NCBI GenBank assembly: GCA_007117005.1
Contig: SKHK01000069.1
Location: 1 to 35,914 of the forward strand
Source: Paracoccaceae bacterium
Lineage (GTDB): Bacteria; Pseudomonadota; Alphaproteobacteria; Rhodobacterales; Rhodobacteraceae
Length of the DNA: 35,914 bases
Direction: 5' to 3'
The translations under genes were made by a program, and so were the position numbers. Positions 26,539 to 34,823 of this stretch are shown here, one piece after another (position 1 is the first letter of the stretch; every line of letters begins with the position of its first letter). Below the pieces are notes generated by a model. The model had not been told where the DNA came from and searched no databases. It saw only the letters and a program-made list of their open reading frames with translations.

Positions 26539-27597
26539 TCAGTCAGCCAGAGCGGCCTCTTCCTCGGCCACCAGCCGTTCGGCATCGGCGATCAGCGCCG
26601 CGCCGTCGACGCCGGCGGCTTCCATCTCGGCCACCCAGCTTTCGCGCACCCGCGCGCCGGCCTCCTGCCAGGCGGCAAGGTCCGCGCCGTCGATGGTGAC
26701 GATGGCATTGCCGCGCTCGACCGCGATCTCGCGCGCGGGCGCATCGAACGCATCCATCGAGGCGCCGATCCAGTCGGCCAGCATCAGGCCCGAATGCTCA
26801 TCAAGGATGGCGCGCAGGTCGTCGGGCAGGTCGTCATAGGCCTCGCGGTTCATCGCCAGCACGAAGGGCGTGGTGTAAAGCCCGCGCCCGCCGGCGAATT
26901 CGGTATGGGTATCGACCAGTTCCTGCACGCGAAAGGCGCTGGTGACTTCCCAGGGGATCACGGTGCCGTCGATCACGTTGCGCGACAGGGCCTCGGGCAT
27001 CTGGGGGGCGGGCATGCCGACGGCGCTGGCGCCAAGCTGCTCGATCAGCCGGTTGACCAGCCGGCTGGGCCCGCGCAGCGACCGGCCGCGCAGATCCGAC
27101 GGTGCCTCGATGGCCGGCGCGTTCATGTGAATCACGCCGGGCCCGTGTACATGCACGGCCAGCACATGCACATCGCCCAGTTCCTCGGTCAGGTGTTCCT
27201 CGTAGAACCGCCATGCCGCGCGCGAGGTCACCTGCGCGCTGGCCCCGATGAAGGGCAGGTCGAACACCTCGACCAGCGGAAAGCGGCCCGGCACCCAGCC
27301 AAGCGTCATCCAGGAGATGTCGACAACCCCCTCTCGGGCCTGATCGTACAGGCCACCCGGCGCGCCGCCCAGTTGCATCGAGGGGTAGAGTTCCACGTTC
27401 AGCCGCCCGTCGGACGCCTCTGCCAGCCGTTCGACCCAGGGCTCGAAGACCTGCGAGGGCACCGGCGCGGCTGGCGAGAGGAAGTGATGGAACCGCAGCG
27501 TGACCTCTTGCGCCGCGGCACCCAGCGGCGCGGCAAACCCGGCGAGGGCCCCCAGCGCGGCGATGGCCACGGATTTCGACACCATTCTTCTGATCAT
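26539..27597 (-). CDS. TRAP transporter substrate-binding protein (DctP type), second system
   Basis: The 352-residue precursor has a Sec-type signal peptide (about 1-30, ending APLGAAAQ) and a DctP-family mature domain. Recognisable segments are GGLYDQAREGVVDISWMTLG, VEVFDLPFIG, a DLRGRSLRG region with Arg175 near the expected carboxylate-binding arginine, and VIDGTVIPWEVT. AGGGAGG lies upstream of the ATG at 27597; a second ATG five codons in is possible. It shares little obvious sequence with the first TRAP receptor (no twin-arginine signal, no TakP-like motif), so the two systems probably take different substrates. The amidase gene lies upstream on the same strand. Confidence 0.9.
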   Translation of the reverse strand: MIRRMVSKSVAIAALGALAGFAAPLGAAAQEVTLRFHHFLSPAAPVPSQVFEPWVERLAEASDGRLNVELYPSMQLGGAPGGLYDQAREGVVDISWMTLGWVPGRFPLVEVFDLPFIGASAQVTSRAAWRFYEEHLTEELGDVHVLAVHVHGPGVIHMNAPAIEAPSDLRGRSLRGPSRLVNRLIEQLGASAVGMPAPQMPEALSRNVIDGTVIPWEVTSAFRVQELVDTHTEFAGGRGLYTTPFVLAMNREAYDDLPDDLRAILDEHSGLMLADWIGASMDAFDAPAREIAVERGNAIVTIDGADLAAWQEAGARVRESWVAEMEAAGVDGAALIADAERLVAEEEAALAD

Positions 27598-27642
27598 GCA
27601 ATCCTCCCTGAGAACGCCCGCGCCCCTTGCCCGAGTTGCACC

Positions 27643-27684
27643 ACCTTAGGGGCTGCAGAGCAGGAGTCAATATTGATGCAAACG
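27643..27684 (-). promoter_or_regulatory. Candidate promoter and operator of the second TRAP operon
   Basis: On the minus strand TTGACT (27670-27665) and TAAGGT (27648-27643), 16 bases apart, form a plausible promoter about 45 bases upstream of the binding-protein ATG. Just upstream is the word ATGCAAACG (plus-strand 27676-27684) inside a locally AT-rich stretch. The same nine bases recur in the amidase/ABC divergent gap at 29480-29488. The rest of the 355-base gene-free stretch from 27598 to 27952 holds the element at 27798-27945 and nothing else I can support. Confidence 0.45.
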
Positions 27685-27797
27685 CAACAATCAGGGCGAG
27701 GTGGCCGGCGGGCAAGACGCGCGGCAACGATGAGACGCGCCCCGGCCGAGCGGGGCGTGGCCTGCCTGACCTGGCCGGGGCCGCGCCTGGAGCGGGA

Positions 27798-27945
27798 TCA
27801 TTTCAGGTTCAATCACGCCCGTGTGATGCCCGCCTGTGCCGCAGGCACAGGCAGCGCCCGGCCGCCCCCCTGGGCGGGCGCTTCGCTTCCGCCCGCGGCC
27901 GGACACTGCCTGTGCCGCCGACGCCCACGTTTCAATCTGAAATGA
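27798..27945. repeat. 148-bp element with terminal inverted repeats and nested hairpins
   Basis: TCATTTCAG (27798-27806) and CTGAAATGA (27937-27945) are perfect terminal inverted repeats. They extend inward to about 15 positions with 12 Watson-Crick pairs and one G-T pair. Inside, GGCACAGGCAG (27844-27854) pairs with CTGCCTGTGCC (27906-27916), then CCGGCCGC (27858-27865) with GCGGCCGG (27895-27902). Alternatively GCCTGTGCC (27832-27840) pairs with GGCACAGGC (27844-27852), which excludes the long stem. It lies just downstream of the amidase gene. It resembles a small non-coding interspersed repeat; no open frame spans it. Confidence 0.7.
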
Positions 27946-27952
27946 CGCGGCC

Positions 27953-29395
27953 CTAGCCCTGCTGCGCCGCCCTGTGCTGCCACAGCCGCGGTGCCATGGC
28001 GCCCAGCCGGTCCTCGATCGCGGTCATGGCATCGACCACCAGATCCTCGCGCCAGCGACGGCCGACGATCTGCACGCCGATCGGCACCGGCCCGCGCGGC
28101 AGGTCGGCCAGATGCGTGGGCAGATTGCCCGCCGGCAGACCCATGAAATTCATCGAAAAGGACCAAAGCGCCACGCCCAGCGCCTCCTTGACGCCCCCCG
28201 CGCCTTCGACATCGCGGCCCGGCGTGAAGAAGGGTTGCGGCAGGAACGGGGTCAGCACCAGCGGATAGCGCTGCGTCAGCCCCGCCCATTCGCGCGCGTA
28301 ATGCGTGCGACGGGCCAGCGCCTGCAGGTATTCCTCGGTCTCGAAGGGCGGGAACTGGCGGAAATATTCTTCAAAGATGGCGCGAATGGCGGGGCTGCCC
28401 GCGGCCTCGATATCGCGCTTCATCATCAGCGAGACCTCGGTCAGGATGGCGCGATAGCCGGTCTCGCCGGCCTCGGGCATCACCGGGGGGTCGATATCCT
28501 CGACCAGATAGCCCGCGTCCTGCAGCGCCTTGCGCGCGGCCTGCAATGCGGCAGCGACATCCGGGTGCAGGTCGGCGCCATAGGTGCGGTCGGTAAAGCC
28601 CACGCGGACCGGCCCCTCCAGCGCCGGGCCGTGCCAGGGCACCGGGGCGTGGAACGGGTCACGCCAGTCCGGCGCGGTGATCACCGGCATGGCCAGATGC
28701 AGGTCGCGCGCGTGCCGGGTGATCAGGCCCTGCACCGACATCAGTTGCGCCAGAAGGCCCCGTTCGGCCTTTTGAGAGGCGTTCCAGGCCGGCACCCGGC
28801 CCAGACCGGGCTTGACCGTCACCGCGCCGTTGGCCGAGGCGGGAAACCGCAAACTGCCGCCGATATCGTTGCCATGCGCCAGCGGCCCCATCCCGGCCAT
28901 GACCGCCGAACCGGCCCCGCCGGAAGACCCGCCGGGGCTGACATGGCGGCCCCATGGGTTGTGCGTGCGCCCGAAAAGCGGGTTGTCGGTATCGGCGCGA
29001 AAGCTGAATTCCGGCGTGTTGGTGCGCCCGATCACCACCGCGCCCGCATCCTGCAGCGCGCGCACCAGCGGTGCGTCTTCGGGCGCGATCAGGTCCCTCA
29101 GCGCCACCACCCCGTTCGATGACGCCTGCCCGGCCTGATCGACGTTGATCTTGATCGTCACCGGCACGCCATGCAGGGGGCCGGGTTCCGCCCCGCCGGC
29201 GCGGGCCTTGTCCAGCCCGCGTGCGGTCTCCAGCGCCGCCTCGCCCAGATCGGTGACGACGGCGTTCAGCGCCGGATTCACCGCACGCATCCGCGCCACG
29301 CTATCGCCCACCGCGGCCTCGGCCGTCACGGCACCGCTGCGGGTCTGCGCCGCCAGATCCGTGGCCGAAAGCTGCCAGAGGGGGGTGTCAGTCAT
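27953..29395 (-). CDS. Amidase signature family amidohydrolase
   Basis: The 480-residue enzyme belongs to the amidase signature family, which hydrolyses amide bonds. It has the full Ser-cisSer-Lys triad at canonical spacing: Lys82 (VTIKINVDQAG), Ser157 (SPGGSSGGAG) and nucleophile Ser181 (NDIGGSLRFPA). The ATG at 29395 gives MTDTPLWQLSATDL and is preceded by AGGAG. The open frame runs hundreds of codons further upstream, but only antisense to the ABC transporter. No signal peptide is visible, so it acts in the cytoplasm. The substrate is unknown. It sits between a TRAP operon downstream on the same strand and a divergent oligopeptide-type ABC operon, which suggests that an imported amide or peptide-like compound is the substrate. 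Confidence 0.92.
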   Translation of the reverse strand: MTDTPLWQLSATDLAAQTRSGAVTAEAAVGDSVARMRAVNPALNAVVTDLGEAALETARGLDKARAGGAEPGPLHGVPVTIKINVDQAGQASSNGVVALRDLIAPEDAPLVRALQDAGAVVIGRTNTPEFSFRADTDNPLFGRTHNPWGRHVSPGGSSGGAGSAVMAGMGPLAHGNDIGGSLRFPASANGAVTVKPGLGRVPAWNASQKAERGLLAQLMSVQGLITRHARDLHLAMPVITAPDWRDPFHAPVPWHGPALEGPVRVGFTDRTYGADLHPDVAAALQAARKALQDAGYLVEDIDPPVMPEAGETGYRAILTEVSLMMKRDIEAAGSPAIRAIFEEYFRQFPPFETEEYLQALARRTHYAREWAGLTQRYPLVLTPFLPQPFFTPGRDVEGAGGVKEALGVALWSFSMNFMGLPAGNLPTHLADLPRGPVPIGVQIVGRRWREDLVVDAMTAIEDRLGAMAPRLWQHRAAQQG

Positions 29396-29470
29396 CGCGC
29401 GCTCCTGTCGTGGGTTTGGACGGGCGCATCCTTGCGGATGGTCGCCACAGGCGCAAGGGGCCGGCGGCAC

Positions 29471-29503
29471 TTTGTTGGCATGCAAACGTTTTTTCAATTC
29501 ATG
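29471..29503. promoter_or_regulatory. Amidase/ABC divergent control region with shared ATGCAAACG word
   Basis: The 171-base divergent gap has an AT-rich patch around TTGGCA (29475-29480) and ATGCAAACG (29480-29488), followed by a T-run and AATTCAT. The nine-base word is the same as at 27676-27684 upstream of the second TRAP operon. AAACGTTT (29484-29491) is a perfect local palindrome, as is GCATGC (29479-29483 plus the preceding base). A regulator shared by the amidase, TRAP and ABC genes is possible but inferred. Confidence 0.4.
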
Positions 29504-29566
29504 GCTTCCCTCGCCGCGTCGGCTTGCATAAGCTTCGAGTCGCCCAACAGGTGCATGGAGGTTGCA

Positions 29567-31051
29567 ATGAAAAGAATTCTGACGATCGCGCTTGCCGCGC
29601 TGGCGCCACTGATGGCGCTGGTTGCCACGCCGGCGACGGCGCAGCGCACCGACATCAATGTCGGCATGGTGCTGGAGCCGCCCAACTTGGACCCCACCAG
29701 CGGCGCCGCGGCGGCGATCCGCGAGGTGACCTATGCCAACATCTTCGAGGGGCTGACCCGCTTTGGCCCGGATGGTTCGGTCAACCCCGGTCTGGCGCAT
29801 GCCTGGGACATCTCTGATGACGGGCTGACCTATACCTTTCACCTGCGCGAGGGCGTGATCTTCCATGACGGCAGCCCGATGACGGCAGCCGATGTGGTCT
29901 TCACCCTGGACCGCGCGCGCGGCGAGGACAGCACCAATGCCCAGCCGCAGCTTTTCGCCGCCATCGAGACGGTAGAGGCGCTGGACGAACTGACCGTGCA
30001 GGTAACGCTGAACCGGCAGCAGGGCTCTTTCCTGTTCAACATGGCCTGGGGTGACGCGGTGATCCTGTCGCCCGAAAGCGCGGCTGACAACGCCACCAAC
30101 CCCGTCGGCACCGGCCCCTTCCGCTTTACCCGCTGGGTGCAGGGCGACCGGGTGGAGATGGAACGCAACCCCGATTACTGGGGCGAGGCCCCGGCGCTGG
30201 AGCGCGTGACCTTCCGCTTCATCCAGGACCCGTCGGCGGCCTTTGCGGCGATGATGGCCGGCGATATCGACGCCTTCCCCAACTTCCCCGCGCCCGAAAC
30301 GCTGGCCCAGTTCGAGGCCGATCCGCGCTTTGCGGTCATCGTCGGTTCGACCGAGGGCAACACGATCCTGTCGATGAACCATGAAAACGAGGCGCTGGCC
30401 GATGTCCGCGTCCGGCAGGCGATCGCCCATGCGATCAACCGGCAGGACATCATCGACGGCGCGATGTTCGGCTATGGCACGCCCATCGGCACGCATTTCG
30501 CCCCGCACAACCCCGATTACCTGGACCTGACGGACCTGACCCCGCATGACCCCGAACGCGCCCGTGAATTGCTGGCCGAGGCGGGGCATGAGGGTCTCAG
30601 CCTGCGTCTGGCCCTGCCGCCCCCCGGCTATGCCCGCCGCGGCGGCGAGATCGTGGCGGCGCAGCTGCGCGAGGTCGGCATCCGGACCGAGATCACCAAT
30701 GTCGAATGGGCGCAATGGCTGGAACAGGTGTTCCGGGGCGGTGACTATGACCTGACCATCGTCAGCCACACCGAACCCATGGACATCGGCATCTATGCCC
30801 GGCCGGACTACTATTTCCGCTATGACGACGCCGATTTCCAGGGCCTGATCGCGGAACTGGACGTGACCAGCGATCCGGCCGAGCGCACCGCGCTGCTGCA
30901 TGCCGCCCAGCGCCACATCGCAGAGAACTTTGTCGTGGGCTTCATGTTCCAGCTGCCGAAGACCGGTGTCGCCAATGCCGAGATCGAGGGGCTGTGGGAA
31001 AACGCGCCTGTTCCGGCCAATGACATGACGGCCGTGCGTTGGACCAACTGA
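29567..31051 (+). CDS. ABC transporter substrate-binding protein, family 5 (dipeptide/oligopeptide type)
   Basis: The 494-residue periplasmic receptor has a Sec signal peptide (1-26, ending TPATAQ). The family 5 core includes EPPNLDPTSG, AWDISDDGLTYTFHLREGV, FHDGSPMTAADVVFTLDRA, NPVGTGPFRFTRW and NPDYWGEAP. I chose the ATG at 29567, with GGAGG five bases upstream. An in-frame ATG four codons earlier is less well placed, and the longer frame reads antisense to the amidase. Family 5 proteins bind peptides, nickel, glutathione or other compounds, so the ligand is open. It begins the ABC operon, but a strong hairpin and a GlsB-like gene separate it from the permeases. Confidence 0.92.
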   Translation: MKRILTIALAALAPLMALVATPATAQRTDINVGMVLEPPNLDPTSGAAAAIREVTYANIFEGLTRFGPDGSVNPGLAHAWDISDDGLTYTFHLREGVIFHDGSPMTAADVVFTLDRARGEDSTNAQPQLFAAIETVEALDELTVQVTLNRQQGSFLFNMAWGDAVILSPESAADNATNPVGTGPFRFTRWVQGDRVEMERNPDYWGEAPALERVTFRFIQDPSAAFAAMMAGDIDAFPNFPAPETLAQFEADPRFAVIVGSTEGNTILSMNHENEALADVRVRQAIAHAINRQDIIDGAMFGYGTPIGTHFAPHNPDYLDLTDLTPHDPERARELLAEAGHEGLSLRLALPPPGYARRGGEIVAAQLREVGIRTEITNVEWAQWLEQVFRGGDYDLTIVSHTEPMDIGIYARPDYYFRYDDADFQGLIAELDVTSDPAERTALLHAAQRHIAENFVVGFMFQLPKTGVANAEIEGLWENAPVPANDMTAVRWTN

Positions 31052-31075
31052 CCCCGCGCACAGGCGTGAAATACC

Positions 31076-31106
31076 GCAGGCCCGGCCCCCTGTCGGCCGG
31101 GCCTGC
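31076..31106 (+). terminator. Strong hairpin after the ABC binding-protein gene
   Basis: GCAGGCCCGGCC (31076-31087) and GGCCGGGCCTGC (31095-31106) form a perfect 12-bp stem around a seven-base loop, 25 bases after the stop. No T-run follows. This position fits 3'-end stabilisation or partial termination, raising binding-protein levels over the permeases. Confidence 0.65.
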
Positions 31107-31127
31107 AAACCGAAAGGAAAGAAAGTC

Positions 31128-31382
31128 ATGGGTTTCGAAAGCCTTCTTGCGACGCTTCTGGTCGGCCTGATTGCCGGTTGGCTGGCGGCCAATATCCTGC
31201 GTGGCCGGGGCCTGGGACTGCTGGGCAACATGGCCGTGGGCGTCGTGGGGGCCTTCATCGCGTCAATGGTCTTTCCCGCGCTGGGGCTGACCATCGGGGG
31301 CGGCTGGCTGGCCGCGATCCTGCACGCCACGCTGGGCGCGATCATCCTGCTGGCATTGATCGGCCTCGTCCGTCGAGCCTGA
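31128..31382 (+). CDS. GlsB/YeaQ/YmgE family small membrane protein
   Basis: The 84-residue very hydrophobic protein has three predicted membrane helices. It has glycine-rich motifs typical of the GlsB/YeaQ/YmgE (transglycosylase-associated) family: LVGLIAGWLAANILRGRGLG and NMAVGVVGAFIASMVFP, ending LLALIGLVRRA. The family is linked to stress responses, with no firm biochemical role. The ATG follows GAAAGGAAAG. It is unusual to find it between the binding-protein and permease genes of an ABC transporter. It may be a passenger, or expressed separately. The stop codon lies within a 12-bp tandem repeat. Confidence 0.88.
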   Translation: MGFESLLATLLVGLIAGWLAANILRGRGLGLLGNMAVGVVGAFIASMVFPALGLTIGGGWLAAILHATLGAIILLALIGLVRRA

Positions 31383-31408
31383 ATCCGGGCCTGAATCCGG
31401 GCCTGAAC
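31377..31408. repeat. 12-bp tandem repeat over the stop codon of the GlsB-like gene
   Basis: GCCTGAATCCGG occurs twice in tandem (31377-31388 and 31389-31400), followed by a partial third copy GCCTGAAC. The TGA stop at 31380-31382 falls in the first copy, so changes in copy number would not alter the protein. It is similar in nature to the repeat after hisE, but the sequence is unrelated. Confidence 0.8.
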
Positions 31409-31448
31409 ACCCTCCATCATCCCGCCAACGCAACAGGCCCACACCCCG

Positions 31449-32396
31449 ATGCTTCGCTACGCCCTCTCGCGCCTGCTATCGCTGTCGCTCAGCCTGGTGG
31501 TGGCCAGTCTGGTGATCTTTTTCGTGATCGAGGTCATCCCGGGCGACCCGGCCAGCTACATGCTGGGCATGAACGCCCGGCCCGAAACGGTGGCGGCGCT
31601 GAGCCGCGAGCTGGGGCTGGATCAACCGATTTTCACCCGCTACCTGGCCTGGGTCGGCGGCATGCTGACCGGGGATTTCGGCACCTCCTACACCTATCGC
31701 GTGCCGGTCGGTGACCTGATCGCCGCCCGGCTGGGCGTGTCGCTGCCGCTGACCGTCTATGCGCTGCTGCTGACCATCGTCATCGCCTTTCCGGTAGGGC
31801 TGATCGCGGCGGCGACGCGCGGCTCGGCGCTGGACGCGGGCATCATGGGCGGCACGCAACTGGGCATCGCGGTGCCGAATTTCTGGTTCGCCATGCTGCT
31901 GGTGCTGTTCTTCGCCATCACCCTGCAATGGTTTTCGGCCGGCGGCTTTCCGGGCTGGGACCGGGGGTTCTGGATCAACATCAAGGCGCTGACCCTGCCG
32001 GCGGTGGCGCTGGCGCTGCCGCAGGCGTCGATCCTGGCGCGGGTGATGCGATCCGCCGTCATCGAAACCCTGGGCCAGGATTATATCCGCACCGCGCGGG
32101 CCAAGGGGCTGACATCGCGCCAGGCGGTGGTGGGCCACGCGCTGCGCAACGCGCTGATCCCGGTGCTGACCATCATCGGGCTGCAATTCAGCTTCCTGCT
32201 GGCCGGCGCCATCATCATCGAGAACGTGTTCTTCCTGCCCGGTCTGGGGCGGCTGATATTCCAGGCGATCACCCAGCGCGACCTGATCGTGGTGGAATCG
32301 GTGGTGATGCTCCTGGTCTTTGCCGTGATCATGGTCACCTTCCTGGTCGATCTGGCCTATGCCGCCGTCGATCCGCGCCTGCGGCGCCGGGCGTGA
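31449..32396 (+). CDS. ABC transporter permease, DppB type
   Basis: The 315-residue inner-membrane permease begins MLRYALSRLLSLSLSLVVAS. It has the DppB/OppB features VIEVIPGDPASYMLG, LGLDQPIFTRYLAWVGGMLTGDFGTSY and the cytoplasmic EAA loop DYIRTARAKGLTSRQAVVGH that contacts the ATPase. It ends with FLVDLAYAAVDPRLRRR. About six helices are predicted. The next permease gene starts ten bases after its stop. It works with the other permease, the fused ATPase and the upstream receptor to import a peptide-like solute. Confidence 0.94.
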   Translation: MLRYALSRLLSLSLSLVVASLVIFFVIEVIPGDPASYMLGMNARPETVAALSRELGLDQPIFTRYLAWVGGMLTGDFGTSYTYRVPVGDLIAARLGVSLPLTVYALLLTIVIAFPVGLIAAATRGSALDAGIMGGTQLGIAVPNFWFAMLLVLFFAITLQWFSAGGFPGWDRGFWINIKALTLPAVALALPQASILARVMRSAVIETLGQDYIRTARAKGLTSRQAVVGHALRNALIPVLTIIGLQFSFLLAGAIIIENVFFLPGLGRLIFQAITQRDLIVVESVVMLLVFAVIMVTFLVDLAYAAVDPRLRRRA

Positions 32397-32406
32397 GGGG
32401 GCAGGC

Positions 32407-33228
32407 ATGAAACGGCTTCCCCTGACCCTGTGGATCGGCGCTGCGCTTTCGGCCGTCTTTGCGCTGGCCGCACTGGTCTCGTTCCTGTGGACGCCCTACG
32501 CGGTGGACGGCATGATGATCGCCTCGCGCCTGCAGGCGCCCTCGGCCGCACATTGGTTCGGCACCGACCATTTCGGGCGCGACATCCTGTCGATGATCAT
32601 GGTCGGCGCGCGCACCTCGATCGCCGTGGCGGTGATCGCCGTGGGCATGGGCATGGCGCTGGGCGTGCCGCTGGGCCTTCTGGCCGCGGCCAACCGGGGC
32701 GGACTGGTGGACGAGATCATCATGCGCGGCAACGATCTGATCTTTGCCTTCCCCGCGCTGGTCATCGCCATCCTGATCACCGCCGTCTTCGGCCCCTCGG
32801 CCGTGAATGCGATCATCGCCATCGGCATCTTCAACACGCCGGTCTTTGCCCGGGTCACGCGCGGCGGCGCCCTTAGCCTGTGGACGCTGGACTATATCCG
32901 CGCGGCCGAGGTGGCGGGCAAGGGCCCCGCGCGCATCTCGGTCGAACACATATTGCCCAATATCGCCAATCTGCTGATCGTGCAGGGGACGATCCAGTTT
33001 TCGTTGGGCATACTGGCCGAGGCCGCGCTGTCCTACGTCGGCCTTGGCGCGCAGCCCCCCACCCCCAGCTGGGGCCGCATGCTGGCCGAGGCGCAGACCA
33101 TGATATCCATCGCGCCGCATATGGCGATCATCCCGGGGCTGGCCATCGTGCTGACGGTGCTGGGGTTGAACCTGATGGGCGACGGGCTGCGCGATGTGCT
33201 GGACCCAAGGGTGAGGCGCGCGCGATGA
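32407..33228 (+). CDS. ABC transporter permease, DppC type
   Basis: The 273-residue second permease has HWFGTDHFGRDILSMIMVGA and GVPLGLLAAANRGG, both typical of DppC/OppC. The EAA loop reads DYIRAAEVAGKGPARISVEH, with a slightly unusual EVAGKGP in place of the common ARALGAS. It ends [20 protein letters not shown] chose the ATG at 32407 by homology, as the open frame extends back over the previous gene. Its stop overlaps the ATPase start as ATGA. About six membrane helices are predicted. Confidence 0.93.
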   Translation: MKRLPLTLWIGAALSAVFALAALVSFLWTPYAVDGMMIASRLQAPSAAHWFGTDHFGRDILSMIMVGARTSIAVAVIAVGMGMALGVPLGLLAAANRGGLVDEIIMRGNDLIFAFPALVIAILITAVFGPSAVNAIIAIGIFNTPVFARVTRGGALSLWTLDYIRAAEVAGKGPARISVEHILPNIANLLIVQGTIQFSLGILAEAALSYVGLGAQPPTPSWGRMLAEAQTMISIAPHMAIIPGLAIVLTVLGLNLMGDGLRDVLDPRVRRAR

Positions 33229-34823
33229 GCCTGATTGATATCCGGAACCTCTCGCTGGACATCCACGGCACGCCGATCCTGCGCGATGTGTCCTTTTCGC
33301 TGCAAGCAGGGCAGGTGTTCGGGCTGGTGGGGGAATCCGGCTCGGGCAAGTCGATGACCTCGCTCGCCTTGATGAAGCTGATGCCCGAAGGCGCGCGCAG
33401 GACGGGCAGCGCGGTGATGGACGGGCGTGACCTGTTCGGTCTGGACGAACGCGCCATGTGCGGCGTGCGCGGCAATCAGATCGGCATGATTTTCCAGGAA
33501 CCGATGACGGCGCTGAACCCGGTGCAGACCATCGGTGATCAGGTGGCCGAGACGCTGGTCATCCACGGCGCCGCCAGCCGGGGCGAGGCGCTGCGCGTGG
33601 CGCGCGAAAAGCTGGACCGCGTGGGGCTGGACGCCGCCCGCTTTCCACTGACGCGCTACCCTCACGAGCTTTCGGGCGGACAGCGCCAGCGGGTCTGCAT
33701 CGCCATGGCCATCGCCCTGCGCCCGCGCCTGCTGATCGCCGATGAACCCACAACGGCGCTGGACGTGACCACGCAGGCCCAGATCCTGGAACTGCTGAAA
33801 GGCCTGGTGGCGGACGAGGGCATGGGGCTGATGCTGATCACCCATGACCTGGCGGTGGTCTCTGGCATCGCCGATCAGGTGGCGGTGATGCAGCAGGGCC
33901 GGATCGTCGAACAGGGACCGACCGAGGCGCTGTTCCGCGCCCGCGCCCATGCCTATACCCGCCAGCTTTTCGCCGCGTCCTCGCATATCCCGGCACGCGA
34001 GGCGATGGCCGAAGAGGCACCTTTGCTGGAAGTGCGTGACGTGGTGCGCGAATACGCCCTGCCGCGCCGGTCGCTTTTCGGCCCCGCGCCCAGTCTGCGC
34101 GCGGTGGCTGGTGTCAGCCTTACGCTGCGGCGGGGGGAAAGCCTGGGGCTGGTGGGCGAATCCGGTTGTGGCAAGTCCACGCTGACCCGCGCCATCCTGG
34201 GGCTGGAGGCCCTGCAGGCGGGCGAGATCCGGCTGGACGGTCAGCCGGTGCTGGCCGGGCGCCGCATGCCGCCCGCGCTGCGCGCCGGGGTGCAGGTGGT
34301 GTTCCAGGACCCTTACGGCAGCTTCAATCCCCGCCACAAGGTCGCCCGCCTGGTGGCAGAGCCCTTTCATCTGGCCCCGGTCGATGCCGGCACGGCGCGG
34401 GACCGCGTGGCGGAATCGCTTGATGCCGTGGGGCTGCAGGCCAGCGACATGGACAAGTATATCCACGAGTTTTCAGGCGGCCAGCGCCAGCGCATCGCCA
34501 TTGCGCGGGCGCTGATCATCCGGCCGAAGCTGATTGTCCTGGACGAGGCCGTGTCGGCGCTGGATGTATCGGTGCGGGCGCGGATCCTGGATCTGCTGGC
34601 CGACCTGCAGGGCCGCTACGGGCTGTCCTATCTGTTCATCAGCCATGATCTGGGCGTGGTCCGCGCGATCACCGACCGGGTGCTGGTGATGAAATCGGGC
34701 GAGATCGTCGAGGAAGGGCCGACAGAGGCCGTGTTCGACGCGCCCGCCCATCCCTACACGCGCCAGCTGGTTGCCGCGACACCGCAGATCCCCGCCGACT
34801 GGATGGCACAGGAACCCGTGTGA
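33225..34823 (+). CDS. ABC transporter ATPase, fused DppD-DppF type (double nucleotide-binding protein)
   Basis: The 532-residue cytoplasmic protein contains two complete ATPase domains that are separate proteins in many Dpp/Opp systems. Domain 1 (about 1-250) has Walker A GESGSGKS (36-43), signature LSGGQ (149-153), Walker B IADEPT (171-176) and the switch His in ITHD. Domain 2 (about 267-532) has Walker A GESGCGKS (311-318), [24 protein letters not shown] and FISHD. In domain 2 the usual DEPTSALD is DEAVSALD, a common variant. Each domain ends with the oligopeptide-family HxYTRQL tail. The fused form resembles GsiA-like ATPases. The start overlaps the permease stop. Confidence 0.94.
   Translation: MSLIDIRNLSLDIHGTPILRDVSFSLQAGQVFGLVGESGSGKSMTSLALMKLMPEGARRTGSAVMDGRDLFGLDERAMCGVRGNQIGMIFQEPMTALNPVQTIGDQVAETLVIHGAASRGEALRVAREKLDRVGLDAARFPLTRYPHELSGGQRQRVCIAMAIALRPRLLIADEPTTALDVTTQAQILELLKGLVADEGMGLMLITHDLAVVSGIADQVAVMQQGRIVEQGPTEALFRARAHAYTRQLFAASSHIPAREAMAEEAPLLEVRDVVREYALPRRSLFGPAPSLRAVAGVSLTLRRGESLGLVGESGCGKSTLTRAILGLEALQAGEIRLDGQPVLAGRRMPPALRAGVQVVFQDPYGSFNPRHKVARLVAEPFHLAPVDAGTARDRVAESLDAVGLQASDMDKYIHEFSGGQRQRIAIARALIIRPKLIVLDEAVSALDVSVRARILDLLADLQGRYGLSYLFISHDLGVVRAITDRVLVMKSGEIVEEGPTEAVFDAPAHPYTRQLVAATPQIPADWMAQEPV

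Noticed and set aside
27781-27952. A CRISPR-like array or insertion sequence beyond the amidase
   Set aside because: There are no regularly spaced direct repeats and no transposase frame. The structure is an inverted-repeat element with nested hairpins.
29396-31444. Upstream extension of the amidase frame to give a 1163-residue protein
   Set aside because: The added part reads antisense through the ABC receptor and the GlsB-like gene. Amidase homology and a ribosome-binding site place the start at 29395.
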